Shown here piece after piece: positions 24,743-31,401 of a DNA stretch of 35,258 bases. The notes beneath the pieces were generated by a model. That model had not been told where the DNA came from, made no database searches, and worked only from the letters and a program-made list of their open reading frames with translations. The number at the start of each line of letters is the position of its first letter. The first letter of the stretch is position 1. A program made the position numbers and the translations under genes. Origin of the DNA: Lysinibacillus sp. FJAT-14745 (lineage in GTDB: Bacteria > Bacillota > Bacilli > Bacillales_A > Planococcaceae); assembly GCF_001275675.1 (NCBI RefSeq), contig NZ_LITM01000017.1:131691-166948 (forward strand), in the 5' to 3' direction.

Positions 24743-25252
24743 TTAATGATTAACTGCAAAGTCATTATTCCAGCTAGTCGAATCAGATAGCTGATAGGTC
24801 ACCATATTGGCGGTTACCGCAAGAATCACACCTGCTCTAGATTGATCTGTAGAAATAGGTTCCTCTAACACTAATACAGCATACCCCTCACCCCGTCCCA
24901 GATGATCTATTGCATTTGCAGTGTTTATTTCGAAGGTTGTATATGTTTTCTCATTTGTAGCAGGAAGTAATTGTTCCTCTTGATAGGCTCCATTTTCCTT
25001 TAAATTATAGCAAACAGGCATCCATCCTTTAGACCAATCAATACTGCCTATTATGTCTTTTTTACGATGCGCCAGTTTGCCAATTGAAAACGTAAAATAT
25101 ATCTTCATAATAGCTTGATCTAATTCATTTTTCCCTTCACATACAGCTGTTACTTCCAGCTTAATATCCCCGTTCGAATGCTTCCTAATAACCACTAAAG
25201 TCACAGTGAAAATACAGACAACAAGTACTATGCCGATAACGACAAACTCCAT
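24743..25252 (-). CDS. Membrane-anchored protein of unknown function
   Basis: A 169-residue protein with one N-terminal membrane helix (MEFVVIGIVLVVCIFTVTLVV, about 1-22), then a polar beta-rich domain (KLEVTAVCEGKNELDQ, IYFTFSIGKLAHRK, AYQEEQLLPATNEKTYT). It is either bitopic, with the domain outside, or a secreted protein with an uncleaved signal. The Shine-Dalgarno sequence AGGAGGGACTAA gives a clear ATG start. No family recognised. It has its own terminator and no close neighbour on the strand. Confidence 0.7.
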   Translation of the reverse strand: MEFVVIGIVLVVCIFTVTLVVIRKHSNGDIKLEVTAVCEGKNELDQAIMKIYFTFSIGKLAHRKKDIIGSIDWSKGWMPVCYNLKENGAYQEEQLLPATNEKTYTTFEINTANAIDHLGRGEGYAVLVLEEPISTDQSRAGVILAVTANMVTYQLSDSTSWNNDFAVNH

Positions 25253-25527
25253 TTAGTCCCTCCTAACATTGCAATGACTGTTACTATTAGATTACCATGT
25301 TTTAGGAGGAATAGTATTTTTTCACCAAACAATCTTATGAAATGACATGGGCATAAATGATAAGACAAAAAACGAGTATGTTACGTATTAACGAGCAGTA
25401 ATTTAGCTGTACCGAAAGTGTAACGTCAGGTACCTAAGTCCCAACTCAAAATTTAGTGAATGCAATGAAGTTAGGTGAAACATATGTATCTCTTTCAGCT
25501 TAATGAAAATGGTTGGAACAGCAAATC
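25253..25527. other. Intergenic region, nothing recognised
   Basis: The right part holds only frames antisense to or between neighbours, without ribosome binding sites. The promoter of the gene at 24743-25252 must lie at the left end but is not resolved. Confidence 0.4.
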
Positions 25528-25550
25528 AGTGGGGACAGAAGCCCCCACTG
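25528..25550 (-). terminator. Hairpin after the 154-residue anchored protein
   Basis: CAGTGGGG and CCCCACTG form a perfect stem right after the stop at 25558 on the minus strand. The T run is poor, so the strength is uncertain. Confidence 0.55.
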
Positions 25551-25557
25551 ATGAACT

Positions 25558-26022
25558 TTATTTAGTAGTCTGTAGCTCAGCTGTTAAAGTAAATGGCATT
25601 TTTAAATATTCGTACTTAATCGTTATTGTTTTAATATTAGGTGCTTCAACCTTTACTGCATAATGCTGAGGCTGCTTTCCAATAGCTTTGCGATCTATGT
25701 ATTGACTAGGAAAAATGTTTACCTGCCTTACTTTATGATAGGTAATATTCGGATTACCCACCAGCTTCGTTTCTGCTTCAAACGGTTCAGACTTACTCAC
25801 GACGAGCTCAACGTTTTCAGGCACTTTATCATTGACAAGTATTTGCTGAAGCTTTATGTCACTTAGTCCTTTGTTCTCTATTTCTACGATTCTTATAGTT
25901 GAATCATCTGTAGGATTTGTATAGCTATTCATGACAAGTGGTGGATTGCTTTTTAAATAAATGATGAAGGCTCCTGCCACCACTAGAACACTAAATAATA
26001 AAACAAATAGTAATTTTTTCAT
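25558..26022 (-). CDS. Membrane-anchored protein of unknown function
   Basis: A 154-residue protein. MKKLLFVLLFSVLVVAGAFI (residues 1-20) is a signal anchor, and the rest, with ENKGLSDIKLQQILVNDKVP and IKTITIKYEYLKMPFTLTA, alternates like an immunoglobulin-type beta domain facing outside. The longer frame from 26052 starts MIGCKKVRKE, but the GAGGAAAGAA before the ATG at 26022 makes that the better start. No family recognised. It is isolated between an intergenic gap and the GNAT gene. Confidence 0.68.
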   Translation of the reverse strand: MKKLLFVLLFSVLVVAGAFIIYLKSNPPLVMNSYTNPTDDSTIRIVEIENKGLSDIKLQQILVNDKVPENVELVVSKSEPFEAETKLVGNPNITYHKVRQVNIFPSQYIDRKAIGKQPQHYAVKVEAPNIKTITIKYEYLKMPFTLTAELQTTK

Positions 26023-26180
26023 TTCTTTCCTCACTTTCTTGCACCCTATCAAGTATAGCGAGAAATCTTAGATGATGAAACCTTGAAAATAAATGAGTGA
26101 GGATTTTTCTTCGTCAAGCAGTTAATCATCCATTTAACCACTTTGTTTTCGCCGAATATTGCAATGGGAATTTTACACCC

Positions 26181-26216
26181 AAATAAAAACAATCTGACTC
26201 ATTATAAGCCAGATTG
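26181..26216 (-). terminator. Terminator overlapping the 3' end of a GNAT gene
   Basis: On the minus strand CAATCTGGC...CAGATTG with a TTTTTATTT tail. The stop codon of the gene (26202-26204) lies inside the hairpin. Confidence 0.8.
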
Positions 26217-26684
26217 CTTTACTAATCGTATTTCATCACGTATTGGAATCCCATCATTGCCAATTAAAGGAATTTCAGGTTTATACGCTCTTGCTTGCTC
26301 GACCGCGTTTTGTATGATTTCGACTAAGTGATAACCTCGCTTTTGATAAAATTTTAACGCATGTAAATTATCATTTGTCGTAATGAGGGAAATCATTGTA
26401 CAGCCTTGTTCGAATGCATTTTGTTCAACTGCTTGTACAAGCAATGAACCGATGCCCTTTCCCTCTACAATACTATCAAGGGAAATAATTTCACATTCTT
26501 CAGCACGAATAATATACGTCACGAGACCTAAAATTGTATTTTGTTCATCTATATAGGCAAAGCCATCTAATTTGCTACAATCATAAACTCCGCTAGAAAT
26601 GACCATTTCTGTACTTCCCCAATGTTCTGTAAAAAACTGTACCACCTGCTGTTTGGATAATTGTTGAATAAGAATTACTGTCAT
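26202..26684 (-). CDS. GNAT-family N-acetyltransferase
   Basis: A 160-residue acetyltransferase. Motif A is in LDSIVEGKGIGSLLVQAVEQ, with the strand ECEIISLDSI before it and ISLITTNDNLHALKFYQKRG after it. Substrate unknown. The Shine-Dalgarno sequence AGGAGATTAATTT gives the ATG. It is the third gene of a compact operon with the MarR regulator and the DUF3147-like protein (11 bp after the latter's stop), so it is probably controlled with them. Its terminator overlaps its stop. Confidence 0.88.
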   Translation of the reverse strand: MTVILIQQLSKQQVVQFFTEHWGSTEMVISSGVYDCSKLDGFAYIDEQNTILGLVTYIIRAEECEIISLDSIVEGKGIGSLLVQAVEQNAFEQGCTMISLITTNDNLHALKFYQKRGYHLVEIIQNAVEQARAYKPEIPLIGNDGIPIRDEIRLVKQSGL

Positions 26685-26695
26685 AAATTAATCTC

Positions 26696-27043
26696 CTAAA
26701 TAGAAATATTAAAAACACCAGCAATGGCTTTTTGAATACCAAGAAATACTGCCCACGAAACAATCCCTAGTCCAATGGCAAAAACAATATGGATTGAGGA
26801 TTTCATCGCCATATAAATAACAAAGAGCATGAACATAGTTGCTGGTAGTCCAACGATTACACTATAAGTAAATCGCTGAATATGCTCACTCGATTCACTT
26901 TGCACTGTTAGCCAAATAATACTTAAAATACTAACAAGTGGTAGTGCTGCAATCATGCCACCATAGGAAGGAAATCTTCTAGCAACTTCTGTTACGATAC
27001 CGATTATGGCTGCCGAGCAGAGAATTTTCACAAGTGTATACAT
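26696..27043 (-). CDS. DUF3147-like small membrane protein
   Basis: A 115-residue membrane protein with four helices. The N-terminal TEVARRFPSYGGMIAALPLV followed by SILSIIWL resembles the DUF3147 family, from memory. Its start codon overlaps the MarR stop by one base (TAATG), so translation is coupled. The family is of unknown function; the operon with MarR and GNAT genes suggests a stress or detoxification role, but that is only an inference. A distant relative by layout, with ALPILTLINMG, is encoded at 27812-28147. Confidence 0.85.
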   Translation of the reverse strand: MYTLVKILCSAAIIGIVTEVARRFPSYGGMIAALPLVSILSIIWLTVQSESSEHIQRFTYSVIVGLPATMFMLFVIYMAMKSSIHIVFAIGLGIVSWAVFLGIQKAIAGVFNISI

Positions 27044-27441
27044 TATTTAGACACCTCACTTAATAGACGAAATGCCTGTAAAATGGCTTGTTGTTCTTGT
27101 TCTGATAGTTGATTTAATGCATGTTGTAGTTTGTCATCATCTAATTCTGTGTTTTTCTTAACGATTTGAAGCCCTTCAGCTGTTAAATGAAGAATTACTT
27201 TGCGTTGATCATCAATGGCCCGCTCTTTTTTCACCCAGCCATTACGCTCCAGTTTTTTTACATGTTCAGACGCTGTATTTTGAGAAATATTCAGTAACCC
27301 TGCAATATCACGAACAGTTACTTCATCTTCCTTTTGAATCATCTGTAAAATACGCACGCTTTGATGCGAAATTGAATCTTCATGCGTTGTATGTAGATGG
27401 TAGAAAATCGATGTAAAATAGTTATTTAAATCTTTAATCAT
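27043..27441 (-). CDS. MarR-family transcriptional regulator
   Basis: A 132-residue winged-helix repressor. The central VRDIAGLLNISQNTASEHVK is the helix-turn-helix, followed by LERNGWVKKERAIDDQRKVI, the wing with the DxR motif, then LHLTAEGLQIV. It heads an operon with a DUF3147-like and a GNAT gene (overlap one base, then 11 bp). Overlapping palindromes at 27472-27498 lie 31 bp upstream of the start, so autorepression is likely. The ligand cannot be told. The start ATG has the sequence AGAAGGAGCAAATTTA upstream, a good site. Confidence 0.92.
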   Translation of the reverse strand: MIKDLNNYFTSIFYHLHTTHEDSISHQSVRILQMIQKEDEVTVRDIAGLLNISQNTASEHVKKLERNGWVKKERAIDDQRKVILHLTAEGLQIVKKNTELDDDKLQHALNQLSEQEQQAILQAFRLLSEVSK

Positions 27442-27471
27442 TAAATTTGCTCCTTCTAATGTATCGCCTTG

Positions 27472-27498
27472 TACGATTATATCGTAATTATCGATATA
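27472..27498. promoter_or_regulatory. Overlapping palindromes, candidate MarR operators
   Basis: TACGAT-TAT-ATCGTA (27472-27486) and TATATCG-TAATTAT-CGATATA (27478-27498) are both perfect inverted repeats that overlap. They lie just upstream of the MarR gene, where an autoregulatory operator would be. Confidence 0.6.
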
Positions 27499-27811
27499 TT
27501 TAAAGAGATTTCTTTACACATTCTTTAAAATTCTAAATAACAGTAGCCATAATATCCCCAACGAATATGGAAATGCACTCTTCCAATACGTAAGTTTTCT
27601 TTATTCGAAGGATTGCTTGTTCCCAAATAAAGATAGGCTTTTTCTTCGGAAACTGTCCTCAACCCTTTCAACTAGACCGGAATATTCTAGTTATCTTTGA
27701 TAAAAGACTATCTTTCTCGGCTTCTTGCTAATTATTCAAAACAAGTACTTGTAAGGAGTTAATCGGTAAAGTATTATTACACTATTCCGAATTGAAAATC
27801 GAGGGTTACAA
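27499..27811. other. Intergenic region between divergent genes
   Basis: No convincing ORF. A short AACTAG/CTAGTT pair lies near 27669-27692. Promoters of both flanking units must be here; I could not place them. Confidence 0.35.
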
Positions 27812-28147
27812 ATGTTATATTTTCTTTATTTTATTGTGGGCGGCACTATAATGGTAATAGCATTGCTGTTAAGTCAATCAAAATATCTATTTTTATCCGG
27901 CATCATTACAGCATTACCTATTCTGACGCTCATTAATATGGGAATGCAGATGAAAAATATGAAGGAAGATACTTTCCATAGCGTTTTACAAAATACAGTG
28001 TTCGGGGCTGTAGGTATGTTGCTTTTTACGGTTCTCGCATTTGTATTAACTAACTGGTTTAAACCTAGCATTTCCGTCATTAGCTCTCTTGCAGTTTATG
28101 CAGTTTTTATGTTATCAGGTAAATATATTATGTCGATGTTTACATAA
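27812..28147 (+). CDS. Small membrane protein, GlpM/DUF3147-like
   Basis: A 111-residue four-helix membrane protein. LFLSGIITALPILTLINMG is similar to the corresponding stretch of the DUF3147-like protein at 26696-27043 (MIAALPLVSIL), so the two may be distant homologues. Function unknown. A GAGGG lies six bases before the ATG. It is divergent from the MarR operon and separated from it by 370 bp, and is followed by a GC-rich hairpin. Confidence 0.72.
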   Translation: MLYFLYFIVGGTIMVIALLLSQSKYLFLSGIITALPILTLINMGMQMKNMKEDTFHSVLQNTVFGAVGMLLFTVLAFVLTNWFKPSISVISSLAVYAVFMLSGKYIMSMFT

Positions 28148-28148
28148 A

Positions 28149-28185
28149 GCGAAGGGCTGTCATCTGACAGCCCCTTCCTTGTTTT
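28149..28185. terminator. Bidirectional hairpin after the small membrane protein
   Basis: GAAGGGCTGTC and GACAGCCCCTTC pair with one bulged C around ATCT, with TTGTTTT after it. The genes on both sides converge. Confidence 0.75.
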
Positions 28186-28206
28186 ATCGGAAAATTCCCG
28201 AGAAAC

Positions 28207-29362
28207 TTATAAAATTTTCACAAACACACCCTGCTGAAATTTTTCCTTAGCAGCTACATTCATTTCTCTAACATTTTCTAACAATTCGCTTGCCCTTATT
28301 AATTGATTCTCATGGTAAAGCAAAGGATCGATAAGTCTAGTTTTATTCTTTTGATGAATATCAAATTCTGTTTGATCCACCCTCACTTTTACATTTGGAT
28401 GAAGCTGTTTTAAAAGGCTTTGTACTTGCCTATCATTAGAAGATTTCATCAGTTCAATTAGTTCATGATCTTCCTTAAGAAAATCAGTGAGCGTTATTAT
28501 CTTTTTATCTAATGCTAACTTTAGCGTTTGTGCCAACTTATCATAGGCATAAATATTTAACGGATCCATAAAGAAATCAAGTACTTCTTGATAATATGTT
28601 TTCACAAACCATTCTGCACGTTCAAAACTTTGAAGACACATCTTCCCTTGGTGAACAATAATATCATTTAAAAATAGTTGTATTTCTTCAAGTGAGGCTT
28701 GTCCATATGTGTACATATCTCTTAAAGTATAATCTACTCGATCTGCGCATAAATCAGGAGCTGGTTGTTCGAGCAAATTCCATGTATTAAATAGCAGATG
28801 TTCATAATCATAGTTATACTTTTTTAGGATAATAGGAATTTCTGAATTCATGATCACATTCATAAATATTTCTTCATGATAATCTTCAGCTTTATTGTCA
28901 AGGACGAAATCAATGACATGCGAAAAAGCAGTATGTGAAACATCGTGCAATAAACCTGCAATCTGCTCCTCTAAAGAGCCACCTAGCTGTTTAATTAACA
29001 GCATGACACCAACCGAATGCTCATAACGTGTTACATTCCATCGGCTATTTACAAGATAACTTGCCCCACCTTGATGAATCCCCTTTAACTTCTTTCAGCA
29101 GAATTCTCCCTCCTCTATAGGTGATAAGATGTATGCGGGTTTAAGTTATCTTTCAGCGGGTGCCCAACACCTGCTGAAAGAAGTTAAAGCCTCCGGCGGA
29201 TGTCACGGAATCGGAAAGGAGTTCTTTGTGCAAGCACAAAGCCGATTCCGGACGCAATTATGCCGAGGCATAATTGATCCTCTGCACCGGCTTACTCGAA
29301 ATAAGTTCCGCTAACACATCATCTATCTCAAATTCACCATATAAATAATCAAAAATAATCAT
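28207..29362 (-). pseudogene. HD-domain phosphohydrolase split by a 190-bp insertion
   Basis: A YwfO-type HD hydrolase. The N-terminal part from the ATG at 29362 reads MIIFDYLYGEFEIDDVLAEL and ISSKPVQR; after the insertion (29089-29278) it continues LKGIHQGGASYLVNSRWN, VTRYEHSVGVML, then LLHDVSHTAFSH, which holds the catalytic His-Asp. QRLKGIHQGGA is the expected junction in relatives, and removing exactly 190 bp restores a single 321-residue frame. The C-terminal part (to 28207) is open. The residual frame starting MLLIKQLGG lacks the first metal-binding histidine (EHS). The gene starts 12 bp after the stop of the upstream methyltransferase. Such proteins hydrolyse nucleotides or (p)ppGpp-like molecules; the substrate is not known. 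Confidence 0.9.
29089..29278 (-). repeat. 190-bp structured insertion, copy 2 of the 99-bp repeat plus an 18-bp inverted-repeat arm
   Basis: Positions 29181-29279 match copy 1 (15016-15114) in reverse complement with one mismatch. The other part (about 29089-29180) is bounded by an 18-bp inverted repeat, TTTAACTTCTTTCAGCAG (29084-29101) and CTGCTGAAAGAAGTTAAA (29171-29188), with an inner CTTTCAGCGGGTG/CACCTGCTGAAAG hairpin. No transposase or clear target duplication is seen. It interrupts the HD gene. A small spurious frame runs through it. Confidence 0.85.
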
Positions 29363-29374
29363 GTAAGCATCTTC

Positions 29375-30007
29375 CTAAGCAAGATTCGAAAGTACAAAAA
29401 CTCCACCACAATGCGAGATTGGGTAAAATTCTAATTGGCATACTCCTTTTAATAAGGAACTAATTTCCTCATGGACAAAGTAAATTTCATCATCATCCCA
29501 ATAATCAATGCTTTCTTGACGACATTTTTCAAGCTGCCCTCTTGTTTCAAACGCGATATCGCCAATAAAAATTTTGCCTGCGGGTGTTAGTTGCTGCAAT
29601 AATGCTGTAATGTATTGCACTTTCATTTCATCAGAAAAATGATGCAGCGCATAGGTGCTAATAATGGCGTCATATTTTTGATGAAGGAGCTCTGTTGGCA
29701 GCCCTTTTGCTAAATCCCACTCCATTAAGTTTGCATCAGGCATTTTTTCTTTGGCGATTGCGATCATTTTCGAGGAGAAATCGAAGCCATTGATCATATG
29801 GCCATTATCATAAAGCTTTGCCGTTAACACCCCTGTGCCAAATCCAATGTCTAATACAGTCGATTTTGGAATGGACATGACCTCGTTAAAAATCGTATTT
29901 AATACAGCTTTATATCCTGCAAAAGGATATTGATTGCTTTCTTCACTTAGCTGAACCGTTTTATCATAACCATCAGCCCATAAATTAAATCCTTGTTGAT
30001 TTAACAT
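29375..30007 (-). CDS. SAM-dependent methyltransferase
   Basis: A 210-residue class I methyltransferase. Motif I is TVLDIGFGTGVLTAKLYDNG, motif II is INGFDFSSKMIAIA, and the post-I acidic residue and ALHHFSDEMK complete the SAM pocket. The N-terminus FNLWADGYDKTVQ resembles YrrT-like enzymes, which act on small molecules; the exact substrate is not determined. Its stop lies 12 bp before the start of the broken HD gene, so the two formed one unit. AGGAGGAAC stands well placed for the ATG. A perfect palindrome lies 67 bp upstream. Confidence 0.9.
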   Translation of the reverse strand: MLNQQGFNLWADGYDKTVQLSEESNQYPFAGYKAVLNTIFNEVMSIPKSTVLDIGFGTGVLTAKLYDNGHMINGFDFSSKMIAIAKEKMPDANLMEWDLAKGLPTELLHQKYDAIISTYALHHFSDEMKVQYITALLQQLTPAGKIFIGDIAFETRGQLEKCRQESIDYWDDDEIYFVHEEISSLLKGVCQLEFYPISHCGGVFVLSNLA

Positions 30008-30073
30008 AATAGTTCCTCCTATGTTTTCAATCGATGACGAGTTTGGAAGGTCTATTAGTACTAAAAAAATCCC

Positions 30074-30090
30074 TTGTTAGTTACTAACAA
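30074..30090. promoter_or_regulatory. 17-bp perfect palindrome upstream of the methyltransferase
   Basis: TTGTTAGT-T-ACTAACAA. Position and symmetry suit an operator, but no regulator gene is adjacent. The remainder of the 30008-30322 gap holds only AT-rich sequence and a weak promoter-like pair (TTTAAC at 30262, TATGAT at 30285). Confidence 0.45.
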
Positions 30091-30322
30091 TCCCTCTCCA
30101 AACATATACATTTTCATGACCGATAACCTGTTTCATAAAAATTCCCCCTTTCAAAAATTCAAGCTCATCATCAACCTATGCATATGACATACGTTTTGTA
30201 ATGAACAAATATTAAACTATTATAGCAAATATTACATATAATAGTTATTGAATTTTCAAACTTTAACTAATTCCTAAAAAATGCTATGATAAGGATAGTT
30301 TTCTTTTCAAGGAGGAATCGAA

Positions 30323-30385
30323 ATGGACGCATTCTTTTGTAATGCTTGCTCTAGACCAAACACTTTACAGGTCAAAGAGGTCTAG
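30323..30385 (+). CDS. Short Cys-pair peptide ORF (20 codons) upstream of the FusB-like gene, possible leader
   Basis: MDAFFCNACSRPNTLQVKEV, after a very strong Shine-Dalgarno sequence (AAGGAGGAATCGAA). It has a CxxC pair and stops 85 bp before the EF-G-binding protein gene. TCTAGACC (30350-30357) and GGTCTAGA (30379-30386) form an eight-bp stem across its second half. The FusB gene of staphylococci is known to have a leader peptide and translational attenuation, so a similar role is plausible. It could also be the remains of a zinc-ribbon gene. Confidence 0.45.
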   Translation: MDAFFCNACSRPNTLQVKEV

Positions 30386-30470
30386 AAAAGTTAACGCAAA
30401 TAACATAAATGAATGATCTCTTTAGGCCATAAACCTTTATTAAAAGCCTACTTTATAGGAGTGAATTCAA

Positions 30471-31121
30471 ATGGAAAAACAAACAATTCAGCCGTTTTTA
30501 ACGGTCGCCAACTATCATTTACTTGAACAGCAAATGAATAAAATCATACTAACACTTGCAACGACGAAAGATAAGGACGTCATTCTTGCCGTACACGGTA
30601 TCGTTGACAGCGAGATCACAGCAAAATTAGCGTTGTCCACTGAGGAAGCTGAGCTAATTGAACAGCTTTTTGACGTGACAAATCGTGCACAGGGTGATGC
30701 GTATTCAGAGCAATTAAAACTATACGTCATCCCATTCAAAGCAGTCACTGCAAGCACAATAAAGAGCTTGTTTAAAAAGGAAAAAAAGCTAAAACTACCG
30801 AAGCTTGAAGAAATGGATTTTCATGAGATTTGTTATTTAGCTTGGGATGATCCTGGAACACATCGAAAATATGTCGTGCTGGAACAAGATGAAAAGCTAA
30901 AATCGATTAAAGGCACATTCTCCAATGATACAATTCGTGGAATATGTGCAATATGTAACCGCCATTCCGATGTAGGCCTATTTACTACGTCTGTAAAAGG
31001 GCAAATCGTTGGAACGTTCACGAATTATAGTAATTACATTTGCGCAGATAGCCAAACATGCAATCGACATGTAACGGATATAGAAAAAACACAAGCGTTT
31101 TTCGAGCGCATCACTCAATAA
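30471..31121 (+). CDS. FusB/FusC-type EF-G-binding protein
   Basis: A 216-residue cytosolic protein. The N-terminal helical domain (about 1-115) and the C-terminal domain with four cysteines (GICAICNRH, Cys159 and Cys162; YICADSQTCNRH, Cys191 and Cys197) form the two-domain layout of FusB, whose treble-clef zinc finger binds elongation factor G. Such proteins help EF-G leave the ribosome and free it from fusidic acid; chromosomal homologues in Bacillota may give low-level resistance or rescue stalled translocation. Length matches FusB (about 213). The Shine-Dalgarno sequence TAGGAGTGAATTCAA lies partly in a small CCTA/TAGG hairpin. A terminator follows. Confidence 0.88.
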   Translation: MEKQTIQPFLTVANYHLLEQQMNKIILTLATTKDKDVILAVHGIVDSEITAKLALSTEEAELIEQLFDVTNRAQGDAYSEQLKLYVIPFKAVTASTIKSLFKKEKKLKLPKLEEMDFHEICYLAWDDPGTHRKYVVLEQDEKLKSIKGTFSNDTIRGICAICNRHSDVGLFTTSVKGQIVGTFTNYSNYICADSQTCNRHVTDIEKTQAFFERITQ

Positions 31122-31128
31122 AGTGAAG

Positions 31129-31168
31129 CAAATCAGTGGGGTATTGTCATCCCACTGATTTTTAATTT
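31129..31168 (+). terminator. Terminator of the FusB-like gene
   Basis: AAATCAGTGGG and CCCACTGATTT pair perfectly around a 10-base loop, followed by TTAATTTT. Confidence 0.88.
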
Positions 31169-31206
31169 TCACCACGTGCTTTATGTGCAGTTATTAAGGG
31201 ATAAAA

Positions 31207-31235
31207 ATAAGCCTTCTCCATTACGGGGAAGGCCT
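31207..31235 (-). terminator. Terminator after the polymerase and 47-residue gene
   Basis: GCCTTCTCC and GGGGAAGGC pair (one wobble) around ATTAC. On the minus strand it follows the stop of the 47-residue gene at once, with a TTATTTTTATC tail. Confidence 0.8.
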
Positions 31236-31239
31236 TTTA

Positions 31240-31383
31240 TCATTTTTTTATTTCATTTACAATTTCCTTCAAAATTTCATTTCGCTCTCGTTGTAGCTTC
31301 ACCATTGATATCGTAAACCAAATGAAAAAGGCTATTGGCAAAATGTAAAAAAGTAATATTGGAAAAATAGCAAGACCACTCAT
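31240..31383 (-). CDS. 47-residue single-helix membrane protein
   Basis: One hydrophobic helix (about residues 4-27, including FPILLFYILPIAFFIWF) with a basic cytosolic tail, KLQRERNEILKEIVNEIKK, that looks like a short coiled coil. The ATG at 31383 has a GAGG at good distance (AAAGAGGATTCAGTT). It begins 18 bp after the stop of the polymerase gene on the same strand, so it is very probably cotranscribed and could be an accessory subunit. No known family is recognised. It is short enough to be missed by standard annotation. Confidence 0.65.
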   Translation of the reverse strand: MSGLAIFPILLFYILPIAFFIWFTISMVKLQRERNEILKEIVNEIKK

Positions 31384-31401
31384 AACTGAATCCTCTTTTC
31401 A

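Noticed and set aside
25475..25866. Two plus-strand frames (62 and 67 codons)
   Set aside because: They run antisense to the anchored-protein gene at 25558-26022 and have no supporting site.
28207..29004. An intact 265-residue HD protein starting at MLLIKQ
   Set aside because: The frame continues upstream with conserved sequence including the first metal-binding His (RYEHS), and the true N-terminus lies beyond the insertion.
29129..29314. A 61-residue protein
   Set aside because: It lies across the repeat insertion and the HD gene in antisense, and its sequence is that of the repeat.
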